The notes: generated by a model not told the origin, from the letters alone. Counted from the first letter of the stretch, positions 23,530 through 32,875 are shown. The stretch is 40,348 bases of DNA from Flavobacteriaceae bacterium UBA2540 (GCA_002340765.1 DDMS01000034.1:1-40348); one strand, 5' to 3'. Made by a program: numbers and translations.

Positions 23530-26370
23530 TTAATGCGCTTCCAACCAATTATTTCCCAAACCAATTTCTACATCCAAAGGAACTTTTAATGAAAAGGCAT
23601 GTTCCATTTCGTGTTTGATGACGGGTTTTATGATTTCTAGTTCGTCTTTATGAGCGTCAAAAACCAACTCATCATGCACTTGCAAAATCATTTTTGATTT
23701 GAAGTTTGCTACTTCAAATTTTTTGTGAATATTAATCATTGCTAATTTTATAATATCTGCTGCAGAGCCCTGAATTGGAGCATTTACAGCATTTCTTTCA
23801 GCTGCGCCTCTCACCATAGCATTTCTAGAATTGATATCTTTCAAGTAGCGTCTTCTATTCAAAACTGTTTCAACATAGCCATTTTCACGTGCAAAATCGA
23901 CTTGGGATGACATGTATGCTTTCAATTTTGGATAGGTCTCATAATACGTGTCAATCAACTCTTTGGCCTCACTTCTTGATAAGTTAGTTTGATTGCTCAG
24001 ACCAAAAGCTGAAACGCCATAAATAATTCCAAAATTTACTGTTTTTGCATTGCTTCTTTGTTCACGAGTTACTTCATTAATTGGAATATTGAACACTTTT
24101 GCAGCTGTTGAAGCGTGAATATCTTCACCATTTTTAAATGCGTTCATCATGGTTTCTTCTTCGCTTAAAGCCGCAATAATCCGCAATTCTATTTGGCTGT
24201 AATCGGCTGCTAACAATACATAATCTTTACTTCTTGGGATAAAAGCTTTACGCACTTCTCGGCCACGTTCGGTTCTAATGGGAATATTTTGTAAATTCGG
24301 ATTGTTCGAACTCAGCCTTCCAGTGGCTGCAACTGCTTGCGCATATTCTGTGTGAATTCTTCTCGTTTTTGGATTGATTTCATTCGGAAGCGCATCTACA
24401 TAAGTGCTTTTCAATTTATTATATTGACGATATTCTAAAATATCTCGGATAATTTGATGGTCTTTTGCGAGGTAAGAAAGCACGTCTTCGCCAGTGGCAT
24501 ATTGCCCTGTTTTTGTTTTTTTAGGTTTGTCAATCAACTTCAGATTTTCAAACAAAACAACGCCCAATTGTTTGGGAGAACCAATGTTAAATTCTTCTCC
24601 AGCTTGCGAATAAATCGCTTTTTCCAATCTATTAATATCATCAGTCAATGCGATTGAAAGTTCCTTTAAAAAATCAGTATTGATGTTAATTCCCTCAATT
24701 TCCATGGATGTAAGTACTGAAACCAAAGGCAATTCAACATTATTAAAAAGTTTGGTTACATTGCCAGTTTCCAATTCTTTCGTAAAATGATTTTTCAATT
24801 GAAGTGTCACATCAGCATCTTCCACAGCATATTCTGTTTGCTCTTTGATGGAAATATCTCTCATAGAAAGTTGGTTTTTTCCTTTTTTTCCAATCAGTTC
24901 TGTGATAGAAACTGGTTGATAATTCAAATAGGTTTCCGCCAAAACATCCATATTGTGACGCATATCAGGATTAATAAGATAATGCGCAATCATGGTATCA
25001 AACAAAGTTCCTTTCACTTGCATGTCATAATTTGACAATACTTTGAGGTCGTATTTTAAGTTATGACCAATTTTTTCAATTTCTTCTGATTCAAAAAAAG
25101 GACGAAATTCTTCTAAAATAGTTTTGGTTTCTTCTTGATTTTCTGGAAACGAAACATAATACCCTTTTCTAATTTCATAAGAAAATGACATGCCAATCAA
25201 TTCCACTTCTAAAGCACGCAAACCTGTAGTTTCGGTATCAAAACAAACCGATTTTTGTTGCACTAACTTATCGATTAATATTTTTCTTGAAAAAGGAGAA
25301 TTGATATGTTGATAGAAATGTGAGGTGTTTTCAATCGTTTTAAAACCACTAGCCATGTCAATTTCGGAAACGTTTCCACTTCCAGGACTTGCAAATAAAT
25401 CAAACTGATTTGAAGTATTTACAGGTGATTTTTTTTCAGAAATTATTGTTTTTTCAGCAATATCTTCAGGGATATTTTTGGGACTATTTTGCGCAAAAGT
25501 ATTCGTAAAATTTGTTAATAAATTTCTGAATTCTAATTCATTAAAAATTTCAGTAACTTTTTCTAAATCTGGTTGATCCAATGTGAAATCATCAGCATTA
25601 AATTGCACAGGAACATCCAACATAATGGTCGCTAATTTTTTGGATAGCATACCCAATTCTTTTGCTTCTTCAATTTTTTCTTTCATTTTTCCTTTTAGTT
25701 GATGTGTATTTGCTAACAAATTTTCCATCGAACCAAAATCAGCAATAAATTTCTTTGCCGTTTTTTCGCCAACTCCAGGCAAACCAGGAATATTGTCAGA
25801 GGTATCTCCCATCATTCCTAAAAAATCGATGACTTGCAACGGATTTTCTACTTCAAAATTCTGTTTTACTTCTTCAACTCCCCAAATATCATAACCACCA
25901 CCAAAACGCGGTTTGTACATAAAAATATTTTCAGAAACGAGTTGAGCAAAATCTTTATCAGGTGTTACCATATAGGTTTTGTAACCTTCTTTTTCTGCTT
26001 GTTTTGACAATGTTCCAATCACATCATCTGCTTCAAAACCTTCTTTAACCATAATTGGAATGTGCATTGCTCGCAAAATTTCCTCAATATAAGGTACTGC
26101 AATTTTGATGGCTTCCGGAGTTGCATCTCTGTTTGCTTTATAAGCTTGGTATAATTCTACTCTTTCAACACTGCCACCTTTGTCAAAACAAACTGCTAAA
26201 TGATCGGGTTTTTCACGTTTGATAACATCTAATAAAGAGTTCATAAACCCCATAATTGCTGAGGTATCAAGCCCTTTTGAGTTGATTCTTGGATTTTTTA
26301 TAAACGCGTAATAGCCTCTAAAAATTAATGCGTAAGCATCTACTAAAAAAAGTCTTTTTTGTAACGACAT
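23530..26370 (-). CDS. polA: DNA polymerase I
   Basis: Repair and Okazaki-fragment polymerase. Three domains are visible: the 5' nuclease (1-290; CFDKGGSVERVELYQAYKAN, GFEADDVIGTL, GDTSDNIPGLPGVGEKTA), the 3'-5' exonuclease (about 365-540; CFDTETTGL, GHNLKYDLKVL, YAVEDADVTLQL) and the polymerase (DYSQIELRIIAALS, RSNAKTVNFGIIYG, QVHDELVFDAHK). The exonuclease carboxylates are all present, so proofreading should be active, unlike in Taq polymerase. Full length at 946 residues. It is divergent from the metallophosphoesterase, and probably heads a transcript with the pseudouridine synthase and tsaC. Confidence 0.97.
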   Translation of the reverse strand: MSLQKRLFLVDAYALIFRGYYAFIKNPRINSKGLDTSAIMGFMNSLLDVIKREKPDHLAVCFDKGGSVERVELYQAYKANRDATPEAIKIAVPYIEEILRAMHIPIMVKEGFEADDVIGTLSKQAEKEGYKTYMVTPDKDFAQLVSENIFMYKPRFGGGYDIWGVEEVKQNFEVENPLQVIDFLGMMGDTSDNIPGLPGVGEKTAKKFIADFGSMENLLANTHQLKGKMKEKIEEAKELGMLSKKLATIMLDVPVQFNADDFTLDQPDLEKVTEIFNELEFRNLLTNFTNTFAQNSPKNIPEDIAEKTIISEKKSPVNTSNQFDLFASPGSGNVSEIDMASGFKTIENTSHFYQHINSPFSRKILIDKLVQQKSVCFDTETTGLRALEVELIGMSFSYEIRKGYYVSFPENQEETKTILEEFRPFFESEEIEKIGHNLKYDLKVLSNYDMQVKGTLFDTMIAHYLINPDMRHNMDVLAETYLNYQPVSITELIGKKGKNQLSMRDISIKEQTEYAVEDADVTLQLKNHFTKELETGNVTKLFNNVELPLVSVLTSMEIEGININTDFLKELSIALTDDINRLEKAIYSQAGEEFNIGSPKQLGVVLFENLKLIDKPKKTKTGQYATGEDVLSYLAKDHQIIRDILEYRQYNKLKSTYVDALPNEINPKTRRIHTEYAQAVAATGRLSSNNPNLQNIPIRTERGREVRKAFIPRSKDYVLLAADYSQIELRIIAALSEEETMMNAFKNGEDIHASTAAKVFNIPINEVTREQRSNAKTVNFGIIYGVSAFGLSNQTNLSRSEAKELIDTYYETYPKLKAYMSSQVDFARENGYVETVLNRRRYLKDINSRNAMVRGAAERNAVNAPIQGSAADIIKLAMINIHKKFEVANFKSKMILQVHDELVFDAHKDELEIIKPVIKHEMEHAFSLKVPLDVEIGLGNNWLEAH

Positions 26371-26421
26371 TGAATGTTTTTATAGATGCTAAAGCTACAA
26401 AACTTTAACAGGATGTTAAAA

Positions 26422-26449
26422 TTGATTTGTCATTTAACTAGTATCTTTG
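26422..26449 (+). promoter_or_regulatory. Promoter of the metallophosphoesterase gene
   Basis: TTG at 26422-26424 and TATCTTTG at 26442-26449 are separated by 17 nt and match the flavobacterial -33 TTG and -7 TAnnTTTG elements in both sequence and spacing. Transcription would start near 26455. Because this lies downstream of the upstream in-frame ATGs (26386 and 26413), it argues for the GTG start at 26476. Confidence 0.6.
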
Positions 26450-26475
26450 ATGAAATTTTTTTAAAAAGAAACTTT

Positions 26476-27696
26476 GTGGGTCGTTGGATTTTTCTGGCAG
26501 TAGTCATTTTTTTAATCATTCTCCTCGATTTTTACGCTTTTCAAGCATTTAAAACCGCTTTTAAAAGTAAATATGCACGCTTTATTTCTATGTCTGTAAA
26601 TATTGCTGTGTACATATTTTTTTTATTTGCCATTTTAACGTATTCAAGAAGTGATGGACAAACTCCCCAATTTCAGTTAGCTGCAGGACTGTTGTTGACA
26701 TTTTTAATTCCGAAATTGGTGATTGTCATCATGCTTTTTGGCGAAGATATTTTTAGAGGAATTGTAAAAGGAATTTCTATGATTTCAGCTTCAGAAACAC
26801 AACCTTTAGCTGGAAGAAGAAAATTCATTTCTCAATTGGCATTAGGCATTGCAGCAATTCCTTTTGTTTCTTTTATTTATGGAATTATTCAAGGAAAGTA
26901 CAATTATAAAGTGTTGAAATACCAGCTTTCTTTTAAAGATTTACCTGATGCTTTTGACGGATTTACCATCACTCAAATTTCAGACATTCATTCAGGAAGT
27001 TTTACGAATGTAGCAAAAATTCAATATGGAGTTGATTTGATCAATGAGCAAAAGTCGGATGTGATTTTGTTTACAGGCGATATCGTGAATAATAAGGCCG
27101 ACGAAATGGACAATTGGATGGAAATGTTTTCCAAATTAGAAGCTAAAGAAGGCAAATATTCAATCCTTGGAAATCATGATTATGGCGATTATATGGATTG
27201 GAAAAATCCTGAAGAAAAAATCAATAATTTTCAATCGGTAAAGAATGTTCATAAAAAAATTGGATTTGATTTGTTGTTAGATGAATTCAGATATTTAGAG
27301 AGAAATGGTCAAAAAATCGCGTTACTTGGCGTTGAAAACTGGGGAAAAGGATTCAATCAAAAAGGAGATTTAGAAAAAGCATCAGCAGGAATTTCTAAAG
27401 ATGATTTTAAAATTTTGTTGAGTCACGATCCAAGTCATTGGGAATATAAAGTGAAAAATGACGATTTTAATTATCAATTAACTTTAAGTGGTCACACTCA
27501 TGGTTTGCAAATGGGTATTGAAATTCCTAGTTGGTTTAAATGGAGTCCATCACAATATATCTATAAACAATGGGCGGGTTTGTATGAAGAATTTGGCAGA
27601 TATATTAATGTAAATAGAGGTTTTGGCTATCATGCATTTCCTGGAAGAGTTGGAATTTGGCCAGAAATCACAACAATCGAACTTAAAAAAGCTTGA
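26476..27696 (+). CDS. Membrane metallophosphoesterase
   Basis: Calcineurin-like phosphoesterase anchored by several N-terminal membrane segments. The dinuclear metal motifs are in order: QISDIHSGSF (Asp, His), LFTGDIVNNKADE (Asp), LGNHDYGDYMD (Asn, His), LLSHDPSHWE (His) and TLSGHTHGLQMG (His, His). The catalytic domain fills the C-terminal two thirds. Relatives include YkuE-type enzymes acting on phospholipids or UDP-diacylglucosamine-like lipids; the substrate here is open. An ATG at 26386 would add 30 residues, but a good promoter (26422-26449) lies inside that extension, and homologs begin near GRWIFLAVVIF, so I prefer the GTG at 26476 (406 residues). Confidence 0.85.
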   Translation: MGRWIFLAVVIFLIILLDFYAFQAFKTAFKSKYARFISMSVNIAVYIFFLFAILTYSRSDGQTPQFQLAAGLLLTFLIPKLVIVIMLFGEDIFRGIVKGISMISASETQPLAGRRKFISQLALGIAAIPFVSFIYGIIQGKYNYKVLKYQLSFKDLPDAFDGFTITQISDIHSGSFTNVAKIQYGVDLINEQKSDVILFTGDIVNNKADEMDNWMEMFSKLEAKEGKYSILGNHDYGDYMDWKNPEEKINNFQSVKNVHKKIGFDLLLDEFRYLERNGQKIALLGVENWGKGFNQKGDLEKASAGISKDDFKILLSHDPSHWEYKVKNDDFNYQLTLSGHTHGLQMGIEIPSWFKWSPSQYIYKQWAGLYEEFGRYINVNRGFGYHAFPGRVGIWPEITTIELKKA

Positions 27697-27722
27697 TTTT
27701 CAGTATATTTAATAAGATTTGT

Positions 27723-27730
27723 TATATTTG
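27723..27730 (+). promoter_or_regulatory. Putative -7 element for the thioredoxin-like gene
   Basis: TATATTTG is a full match to TAnnTTTG and lies 51 bp before the ATG at 27782. A TTG at 27693-27695 is 27 nt away, slightly outside the usual range, so support is partial. Confidence 0.4.
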
Positions 27731-27781
27731 TGGGTTAATTGACAAAAAGCGATTAGTTTTTACCTTTAAAAACAGTTAGTT

Positions 27782-28075
27782 ATGACAAAATTTGGAGAGT
27801 TAATTAGTATTGATAAGCCTGTTCTAATTGATTTTTATTCGGACTGGGACGAGGTTGAAAGTAGCATTGATACGCTAAGAGATGTTGCTGCAGCTTTAGG
27901 AGACAAAGCAAAAGTCATTAAAATAGACATCAATAAAAATGAAGATTTAGTTGGAGCACTTCGTGTGAAAGGCAATCCTACTTTTATGATTTATAAAAAT
28001 GGAGAAATGAAATGGCGTCAAACAGGATTTCAAGATGCCAATACTTTGATTGGTTTGGTGCAACAATACGTTTAG
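27782..28075 (+). CDS. Thioredoxin-like protein without cysteines
   Basis: A 97-residue single thioredoxin fold. LIDFYSDWDEVESS aligns with the thioredoxin active-site strand and helix, and GNPTFMIYKNGEM carries the cis-proline (Pro66) and the usual last strands. The WCGPC redox motif is replaced by WDEVE (residues 22-26) and the protein has no cysteine at all, so it cannot act as a disulfide reductase. Similar cysteine-free proteins seem to occur in other flavobacteria; a chaperone or binding role is possible, but this is inference. The gene stands alone, ended by the perfect hairpin at 28092-28135. Confidence 0.85.
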   Translation: MTKFGELISIDKPVLIDFYSDWDEVESSIDTLRDVAAALGDKAKVIKIDINKNEDLVGALRVKGNPTFMIYKNGEMKWRQTGFQDANTLIGLVQQYV

Positions 28076-28091
28076 ATCTCTAAAAAACATT

Positions 28092-28135
28092 AAAAGTGAC
28101 CTTTTTGTAATTCGTATTACAAAAAGGTCACTTTT
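28092..28135. terminator. Perfect 20-bp bidirectional terminator
   Basis: The arms AAAAGTGACCTTTTTGTAAT (28092-28111) and ATTACAAAAAGGTCACTTTT (28116-28135) pair perfectly around a TCGT loop. The plus strand continues into a T run. On the minus strand the left arm also ends in TTTT. It sits between the stops of the thioredoxin-like gene and the convergent DUF2723 gene and should serve both. Confidence 0.9.
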
Positions 28136-28137
28136 TT

Positions 28138-31100
28138 TTATTCTTCTGTATCTTGTGGAATAATATGATCAAACAATGAAAGAGTTGTGTTGAAATCTTC
28201 TTGCAACGTATTTATCAATTTTGTATCAGTATCATATTTCAAGACTTGGTCAATAACGCCTCTGTATAGATATCTGAAAGTTAGGTCAAATTCTTCAAAA
28301 ACGATGTCAAATTTTTCTTTTGAAAATGTACTAAACCAAACCAATTTCTCTTTAAATATTTTTACTAAAGTTTTTGCAGCAGCTCTTGCTTTTTCAGTTT
28401 CTCCCAGTTGATAATACATTTCAGGGTATTCTAATGACAAACTGTAATGATCAAAACCTTTGATTGGCATTTTTTCAATTGACAAATCGAGCATTTCGAT
28501 CGCTTTAGCAGTATCACCTTCTTGCACAAATTTGTTTGACAATCGCATTAAACTATTTCGCATAGAAATAGAATTTCTTTTGGTTTGCTCGTCTAAATAA
28601 ATTTTACCATCGTTGATATTTCTCCAATTCCATTTTTGAACATTTTTATACATTTTTTCTGTATCAATTCTGCCAATATCAAACAAAGTTGATTCTCTAA
28701 CGATTTCACCTTTTTCGTTGTAATATTTGGTGGGTGTTTTTATAGGAACCAATTTAAAAGCCAAACCATCTAACTGTAAATAATCTTTCAGCCAAATGTA
28801 TTCGCTGTCTGCATTTGAGCCTCCAGTAAAATAAATTGGGCGTTTCCAATCAAAATTATTCAAAATATCCAACATCAAAATGGTGTTTTTAGCAATGGCT
28901 CTGTCAATAGTAATGTCAATATAAGGTAAAACTTTGTCAGCGTCTTTTGCGGTAACAATGCCATATTTCAAAACATTTTCTTTATTTACAGGAATACGAA
29001 TTTTATTTGTTGGCAATATTTTTTCAGGATTTCCATCTTCGTCCAAATCATAAAAAGTTCGTTCGCTATCACTTCGAATCCATTTCATAAAACTGCTCAA
29101 ATCCAAGACAGAGTCTTTCAATTGAGGAAATAATTCCGAGAAATAATAAGCAACATCTAGCGTGCCGTATTTATATTCGTCATGGGTTAATTGTGATGGA
29201 ATAGGAGGTGCATCATAAGTGGCACGTTTCATCTGGTCAATATACCAATCTGTTTGAAAAAGACTGGTATTTACCAATTTGATATCCGTTCTAATGCCTT
29301 CCACTTCTTGCATATACCACAAAGGGAAAGTATCATTATCTCCAATGGTAAATAGGATGGCATTTGGGTCGCAACTTTCCAAATACGCTTGTGCATTCAA
29401 GTGAGTGGTGTATCTGTTGGAACGATCATGATCATCCCAATTTTCGAAAGCCATCAATGTTGGGACGGCCAACAAAGAAAGAACACTTACACCAATTGCC
29501 AATGCTTTTTTATTGACAAAATGCTTGAAATATTCATACAAAGCAAGTACGCCAAATCCAATCCAAATACCAAAAATGTAGAAACTTCCAACCACCGCGT
29601 AATCTCTTTCTCTTGGTTCAAAAGGTTTTGGATTTGTGTAAAAAAGAATCGCAAATCCAGTAAATGCAAAAAATAATAGCAACGTAAAAAAGTTTTCTTT
29701 GTCCCATTTTATGTTATACAACAAACCTAAAAATCCGAAAATCAGCGGTAAAAAATAGTAAGTATTTCTTCCTTTATTTTCTAAAACATCTGTGGGTAAT
29801 TGTTGTTGAGAACCCAATCTTGCTTCGTCAATAAAATCAATACCACTCAACCAATTACCGTTAAAAATGTCCAATTGTCCCTGAGTATCATTTTGACGAC
29901 CCACAAAATTCCACATAAAATAACGACCATACATATATCCAAATTGATAGCTAAACATGAATTTAATGTTTTCAATAAACGTAGGTCTTCTTTTGCTATT
30001 TTCAGGAATTCCGGCAATCGATTTGTACATTTTCTCTTTGGATGGATCTACCATTCTTGGAATAAAACCTTTGTGTTTGTCAGCATAATTTGGCAACACA
30101 TCTTTGTAATGATTTACGATTACATATTTGCCATTTTTCTTTTCGTATTTTGGCTTGTCGTCTTTTGTTGGATTGTTTGCATCTTGCTGTCTTTCATAAG
30201 AGTTTGAATAATACGTATCATAAAAAACATTCGCATCTCCATATTGTTCACGTTCATAATACGCCAATAATTCGCGTGCACTTGAAGGATTATTTTCGTT
30301 GATTGTGGTATTTGCATTGGCCCTTATTGGCAACATTATCCAGGAAGAAAAACCAATCATGATGAATAACAAAGAAAGAATTAAGGTATTAGCAGTTACT
30401 TTTTGATGCTTTTTGGTGGATTTCAATCCAACATAAAAAAGGACAATTAAGATAATTCCTGCAATGATAGTTCCTGAATTGTAGGGTAATCCAATTGAAT
30501 TGATAAAAAACAATTCAGAGGCACTAAAGAATTTAAGTGTAAATGGAAAAATAAATTTGAAAACCAATAATAGTACAATTACTGAAAAAACAGTTGCAAC
30601 CGCTGTTGTTTTTAAGTTGATTTTTTTATAGGTTTTAAAGAAATACAACATCACAATTGCAGGAATTACCAACAACGAAAGAATGTGCACTCCAAATGAC
30701 AAACCAACTACAAAACTGATTAAGACCAACCATTTATTTCCTCTTTGCATATTGATTTCACTTTCCCATTTCAATCCTAGCCAGAACAATAGCGCCATTA
30801 AAAAAGACGACATTGCATACACTTCACCTTCCACTGCACTAAACCAAAAACTGTCTGAAAATGTGTAAGCTAGTGAGCCAACTAAACTGCTTCCAAGAAT
30901 TGCGATATAACTTCCTTCTGAAATTCCACCTGATTTGATAGATAGTTTTTGAGCTAAATTCGTGATGGTCCAAAACATGAACAAAATCGTAAAAGCACTT
31001 GACAAAGCAGACATAAAATTCACCATTTTTCCGATTTCAGTAACATCAGAAGTGAACATCGCAAAAAACGCTCCCAACATTTGAAACAATGGCGCTCCTG

Positions 31101-31260
31101 GTGGATGACCAACTTGAAGTTTTACGGATGTTGCAATATATTCTCCTACATCCCAAGCACTTACAGTTGGTTCGATAGTTAAAGAATAGATGATCAATGC
31201 GATTCCAAATGTAACCCATCCTAAAATTAAGTTCCAGTTTTTAAAATTTTCTGTTGTCAT
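28138..31260 (-). CDS. DUF2723 membrane protein, GT-C-like
   Basis: Large polytopic protein of 1,040 residues. The N-terminal 270 residues and a second block around 500-620 contain some 12 hydrophobic segments. The first extracytoplasmic loop reads PTVSAWDVGEYIATSVKLQV; the Asp37/Glu40 pair in that place is reminiscent of GT-C glycosyltransferases such as protein O-mannosyltransferases. DUF2723 defines the N-terminal part. The soluble remainder is periplasmic by prediction, with IGDNDTFPLWYMQEVEG and helical-repeat-like segments near the end (AIEMLDLSIEKMP, MYYQLGETEKARAAAKTL). Such proteins are nearly universal in Bacteroidetes. A lipid-linked sugar transfer role is likely but unproven. It is monocistronic, with the terminator at 28092-28135. 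Confidence 0.87.
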   Translation of the reverse strand: MTTENFKNWNLILGWVTFGIALIIYSLTIEPTVSAWDVGEYIATSVKLQVGHPPGAPLFQMLGAFFAMFTSDVTEIGKMVNFMSALSSAFTILFMFWTITNLAQKLSIKSGGISEGSYIAILGSSLVGSLAYTFSDSFWFSAVEGEVYAMSSFLMALLFWLGLKWESEINMQRGNKWLVLISFVVGLSFGVHILSLLVIPAIVMLYFFKTYKKINLKTTAVATVFSVIVLLLVFKFIFPFTLKFFSASELFFINSIGLPYNSGTIIAGIILIVLFYVGLKSTKKHQKVTANTLILSLLFIMIGFSSWIMLPIRANANTTINENNPSSARELLAYYEREQYGDANVFYDTYYSNSYERQQDANNPTKDDKPKYEKKNGKYVIVNHYKDVLPNYADKHKGFIPRMVDPSKEKMYKSIAGIPENSKRRPTFIENIKFMFSYQFGYMYGRYFMWNFVGRQNDTQGQLDIFNGNWLSGIDFIDEARLGSQQQLPTDVLENKGRNTYYFLPLIFGFLGLLYNIKWDKENFFTLLLFFAFTGFAILFYTNPKPFEPRERDYAVVGSFYIFGIWIGFGVLALYEYFKHFVNKKALAIGVSVLSLLAVPTLMAFENWDDHDRSNRYTTHLNAQAYLESCDPNAILFTIGDNDTFPLWYMQEVEGIRTDIKLVNTSLFQTDWYIDQMKRATYDAPPIPSQLTHDEYKYGTLDVAYYFSELFPQLKDSVLDLSSFMKWIRSDSERTFYDLDEDGNPEKILPTNKIRIPVNKENVLKYGIVTAKDADKVLPYIDITIDRAIAKNTILMLDILNNFDWKRPIYFTGGSNADSEYIWLKDYLQLDGLAFKLVPIKTPTKYYNEKGEIVRESTLFDIGRIDTEKMYKNVQKWNWRNINDGKIYLDEQTKRNSISMRNSLMRLSNKFVQEGDTAKAIEMLDLSIEKMPIKGFDHYSLSLEYPEMYYQLGETEKARAAAKTLVKIFKEKLVWFSTFSKEKFDIVFEEFDLTFRYLYRGVIDQVLKYDTDTKLINTLQEDFNTTLSLFDHIIPQDTEE

Positions 31261-31383
31261 AAGGTACTTTATAAACTAAAGGCGAATTTACTAATAAATA
31301 TGAATAAAATAGAGAAGTAGCGTGTTTTCTCACAAATGGATTGTTCACAAAAGTTTGTTAAACCTAAAATTTGTATAAAATTG

Positions 31384-31414
31384 TTTGCTTAATAAAAACT
31401 TTGCGTTAAATTTG
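31384..31414 (+). promoter_or_regulatory. Promoter of tRNA-Gln
   Basis: TTTG at 31384-31387 and TAAATTTG at 31407-31414, separated by 19 nt, match the Bacteroidetes -33 and -7 consensus fully. The expected start of transcription, near 31420, is just before the tRNA at 31433. This is the best promoter in the window. Confidence 0.75.
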
Positions 31415-31432
31415 CAACCGCTTAAATAACAC

Positions 31433-31503
31433 TGGCCTATGGTGTAATGGTAACACACCGGTTTTTGGTACCGATTTTCAAGGTTCGAGTCCTTGTAGGC
31501 CAA
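31433..31503 (+). tRNA. tRNA-Gln (anticodon TTG)
   Basis: The cloverleaf can be drawn by hand: acceptor stem TGGCCTA with TAGGCCA (31433-31439 and 31496-31502), anticodon TTG at 31465-31467 in loop TTTTGGT, and T-arm CAAGG-TTCGAGT-CCTTG. One pair at the base of the anticodon stem (C31458-A31474) is mismatched. The CCA end is not encoded, as usual in this phylum. It reads CAA and, by wobble, CAG codons. It has its own promoter and terminator. Confidence 0.93.
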
Positions 31504-31511
31504 CAAAACAG

Positions 31512-31539
31512 TCTTAACAATCATTTGTTAAGATTTTTT
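31512..31539 (+). terminator. Terminator of tRNA-Gln, shared with thrC
   Basis: A perfect 9-bp stem (TCTTAACAA 31512-31520 with TTGTTAAGA 31525-31533), TCAT loop, and six T follow the tRNA by 8 bp. The hairpin touches the stop codon of the convergent thrC gene, so it may also end that transcript, although the minus-strand T run is weaker. Confidence 0.8.
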
Positions 31540-32821
31540 ATGTGCTTAAAAACCCTTTCAATTCCTCATAACTACCAATTTTGATGGACATTTTTTCTTT
31601 GTCAATCACCTTTTGAATTTGCTCAGGAATTGCAACTTTTACAGGCAAAGTTTCTTCAACAACGCCCAAAAATTTTACAGGATGTGCTGTTTCTAAAAAA
31701 ACACCAAATTCGTTTGTATTCAAAACATATTTTTTCAATCCCAAATACCCCACAGCGCCATGAGGATCAGCAATGTATTGAGAAGTTGTATAGATTTTTT
31801 TCATGGCTTCACGTGTTTCATCATCCGTAAAACTATAGGAAGAAAAATTGGACTTTAATGTTTCGAAATTATTGTCAAAAAGTTCTTGAATTCTTATAAA
31901 ATTACTTGGATTTCCAACATCCATCGCATTTGAAATGGTAGGTTTTGAAGGTTTTGAAACATATTTTCCTTCAATTAAATAGTTAGGAACTGTATCATTG
32001 ATATTGGTTGCTGCAATAAAATGTTTGATGGGTAATCCTAGTTTTTGTGCAACAATTCCTGCGCAAATATTTCCAAAATTTCCACTTGGAACCGAAAAAA
32101 TCAACTCTTTGTTCAAACTTTTTAGAGTTTTATAAGCAAAGAAATAATAAAACATTTGTGGCAACCAACGTGCAATATTGATGGAGTTTGCAGAGGTTAA
32201 TTTTTTGGTAATTTCAGCATCCAAAAAAGCGGTTTTTACCATTTCTTGGCAATCGTCAAAAACACCATCAACCTCCAATGCAGTAATATTTTGACCCAAA
32301 GTTGTCAACTGTTTTTCTTGAACATCACTCACTTTTCCTGACGGATATAAAATGACTACATTCACGCCTTTTGTTCCTAAAAAACCGTTGGCAACAGCAC
32401 CTCCAGTATCTCCTGAAGTAGCCACCAAAACAGTCACTTCTTCTGGGCTATTTTCATTAAAATACTCCAAACATTTTGCCATGAATTTGGCACCCACATC
32501 TTTAAAAGCCATTGTTGGTCCGTGAAATAATTCTAATGAAGCGCAGTTTTCATCAATATTTACGAGAGGGAAATCAAAAAAAATGCTTTCAGCAATGATT
32601 TCTTTTAATTTTTTTTCAGGAATTTCATCACCCACAAATTGATTGATAACTTCAAAAGCAATTTCATGATTTGAAAATTTTTCAATATTTTCAATAAAAT
32701 CGGCAGAAATTGGAGTTATTTTTTCGGGAAAATACAAACCTCTGTCTGGCGCAATTCCACTGATTACTGCATTTTTAAAACTAGTTTTTGGCGATTTGTG
32801 ATTCAGACTGTAATAATTCAT
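31538..32821 (-). CDS. thrC: Threonine synthase
   Basis: PLP enzyme converting O-phosphohomoserine to threonine, the last step of the pathway. The PLP lysine is in GPTMAFKDVGAKFMAKCL (about residue 105), the phosphate loop is VATSGDTGGAVANGF, and PSGNFGNICAG follows near 245. The N-terminus MNYYSLNHKSPKTSFKNAV is typical. I choose the ATG at 32821; a GTG at 32845 would read through the palindrome. This gives 427 residues, the expected size. It is the last gene of thrABC, 20 bp from thrB. Confidence 0.95.
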   Translation of the reverse strand: MNYYSLNHKSPKTSFKNAVISGIAPDRGLYFPEKITPISADFIENIEKFSNHEIAFEVINQFVGDEIPEKKLKEIIAESIFFDFPLVNIDENCASLELFHGPTMAFKDVGAKFMAKCLEYFNENSPEEVTVLVATSGDTGGAVANGFLGTKGVNVVILYPSGKVSDVQEKQLTTLGQNITALEVDGVFDDCQEMVKTAFLDAEITKKLTSANSINIARWLPQMFYYFFAYKTLKSLNKELIFSVPSGNFGNICAGIVAQKLGLPIKHFIAATNINDTVPNYLIEGKYVSKPSKPTISNAMDVGNPSNFIRIQELFDNNFETLKSNFSSYSFTDDETREAMKKIYTTSQYIADPHGAVGYLGLKKYVLNTNEFGVFLETAHPVKFLGVVEETLPVKVAIPEQIQKVIDKEKMSIKIGSYEELKGFLST

Positions 32822-32835
32822 AATTGAGTTATTAA

Positions 32836-32875
32836 AAGACCTCACAGTCCCGAAATTTCGGGACTGTAAGGTCTT
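32836..32875. repeat. 40-bp palindrome overlapping the thrB stop
   Basis: The sequence is an inverted repeat centred at 32855/32856 with no loop: AAGACCTCACAGTCCCGAAA (32836-32855) against TTTCGGGACTGTAAGGTCTT (32856-32875), with one mismatched pair. It encodes the last ten residues of ThrB and its TGA. The outer GACCTCACAG/CTGTGAGGTC half resembles dispersed palindromes that I recall from flavobacterial genomes (from memory). It lies between thrB and thrC and is not followed by a T run. Confidence 0.75.
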
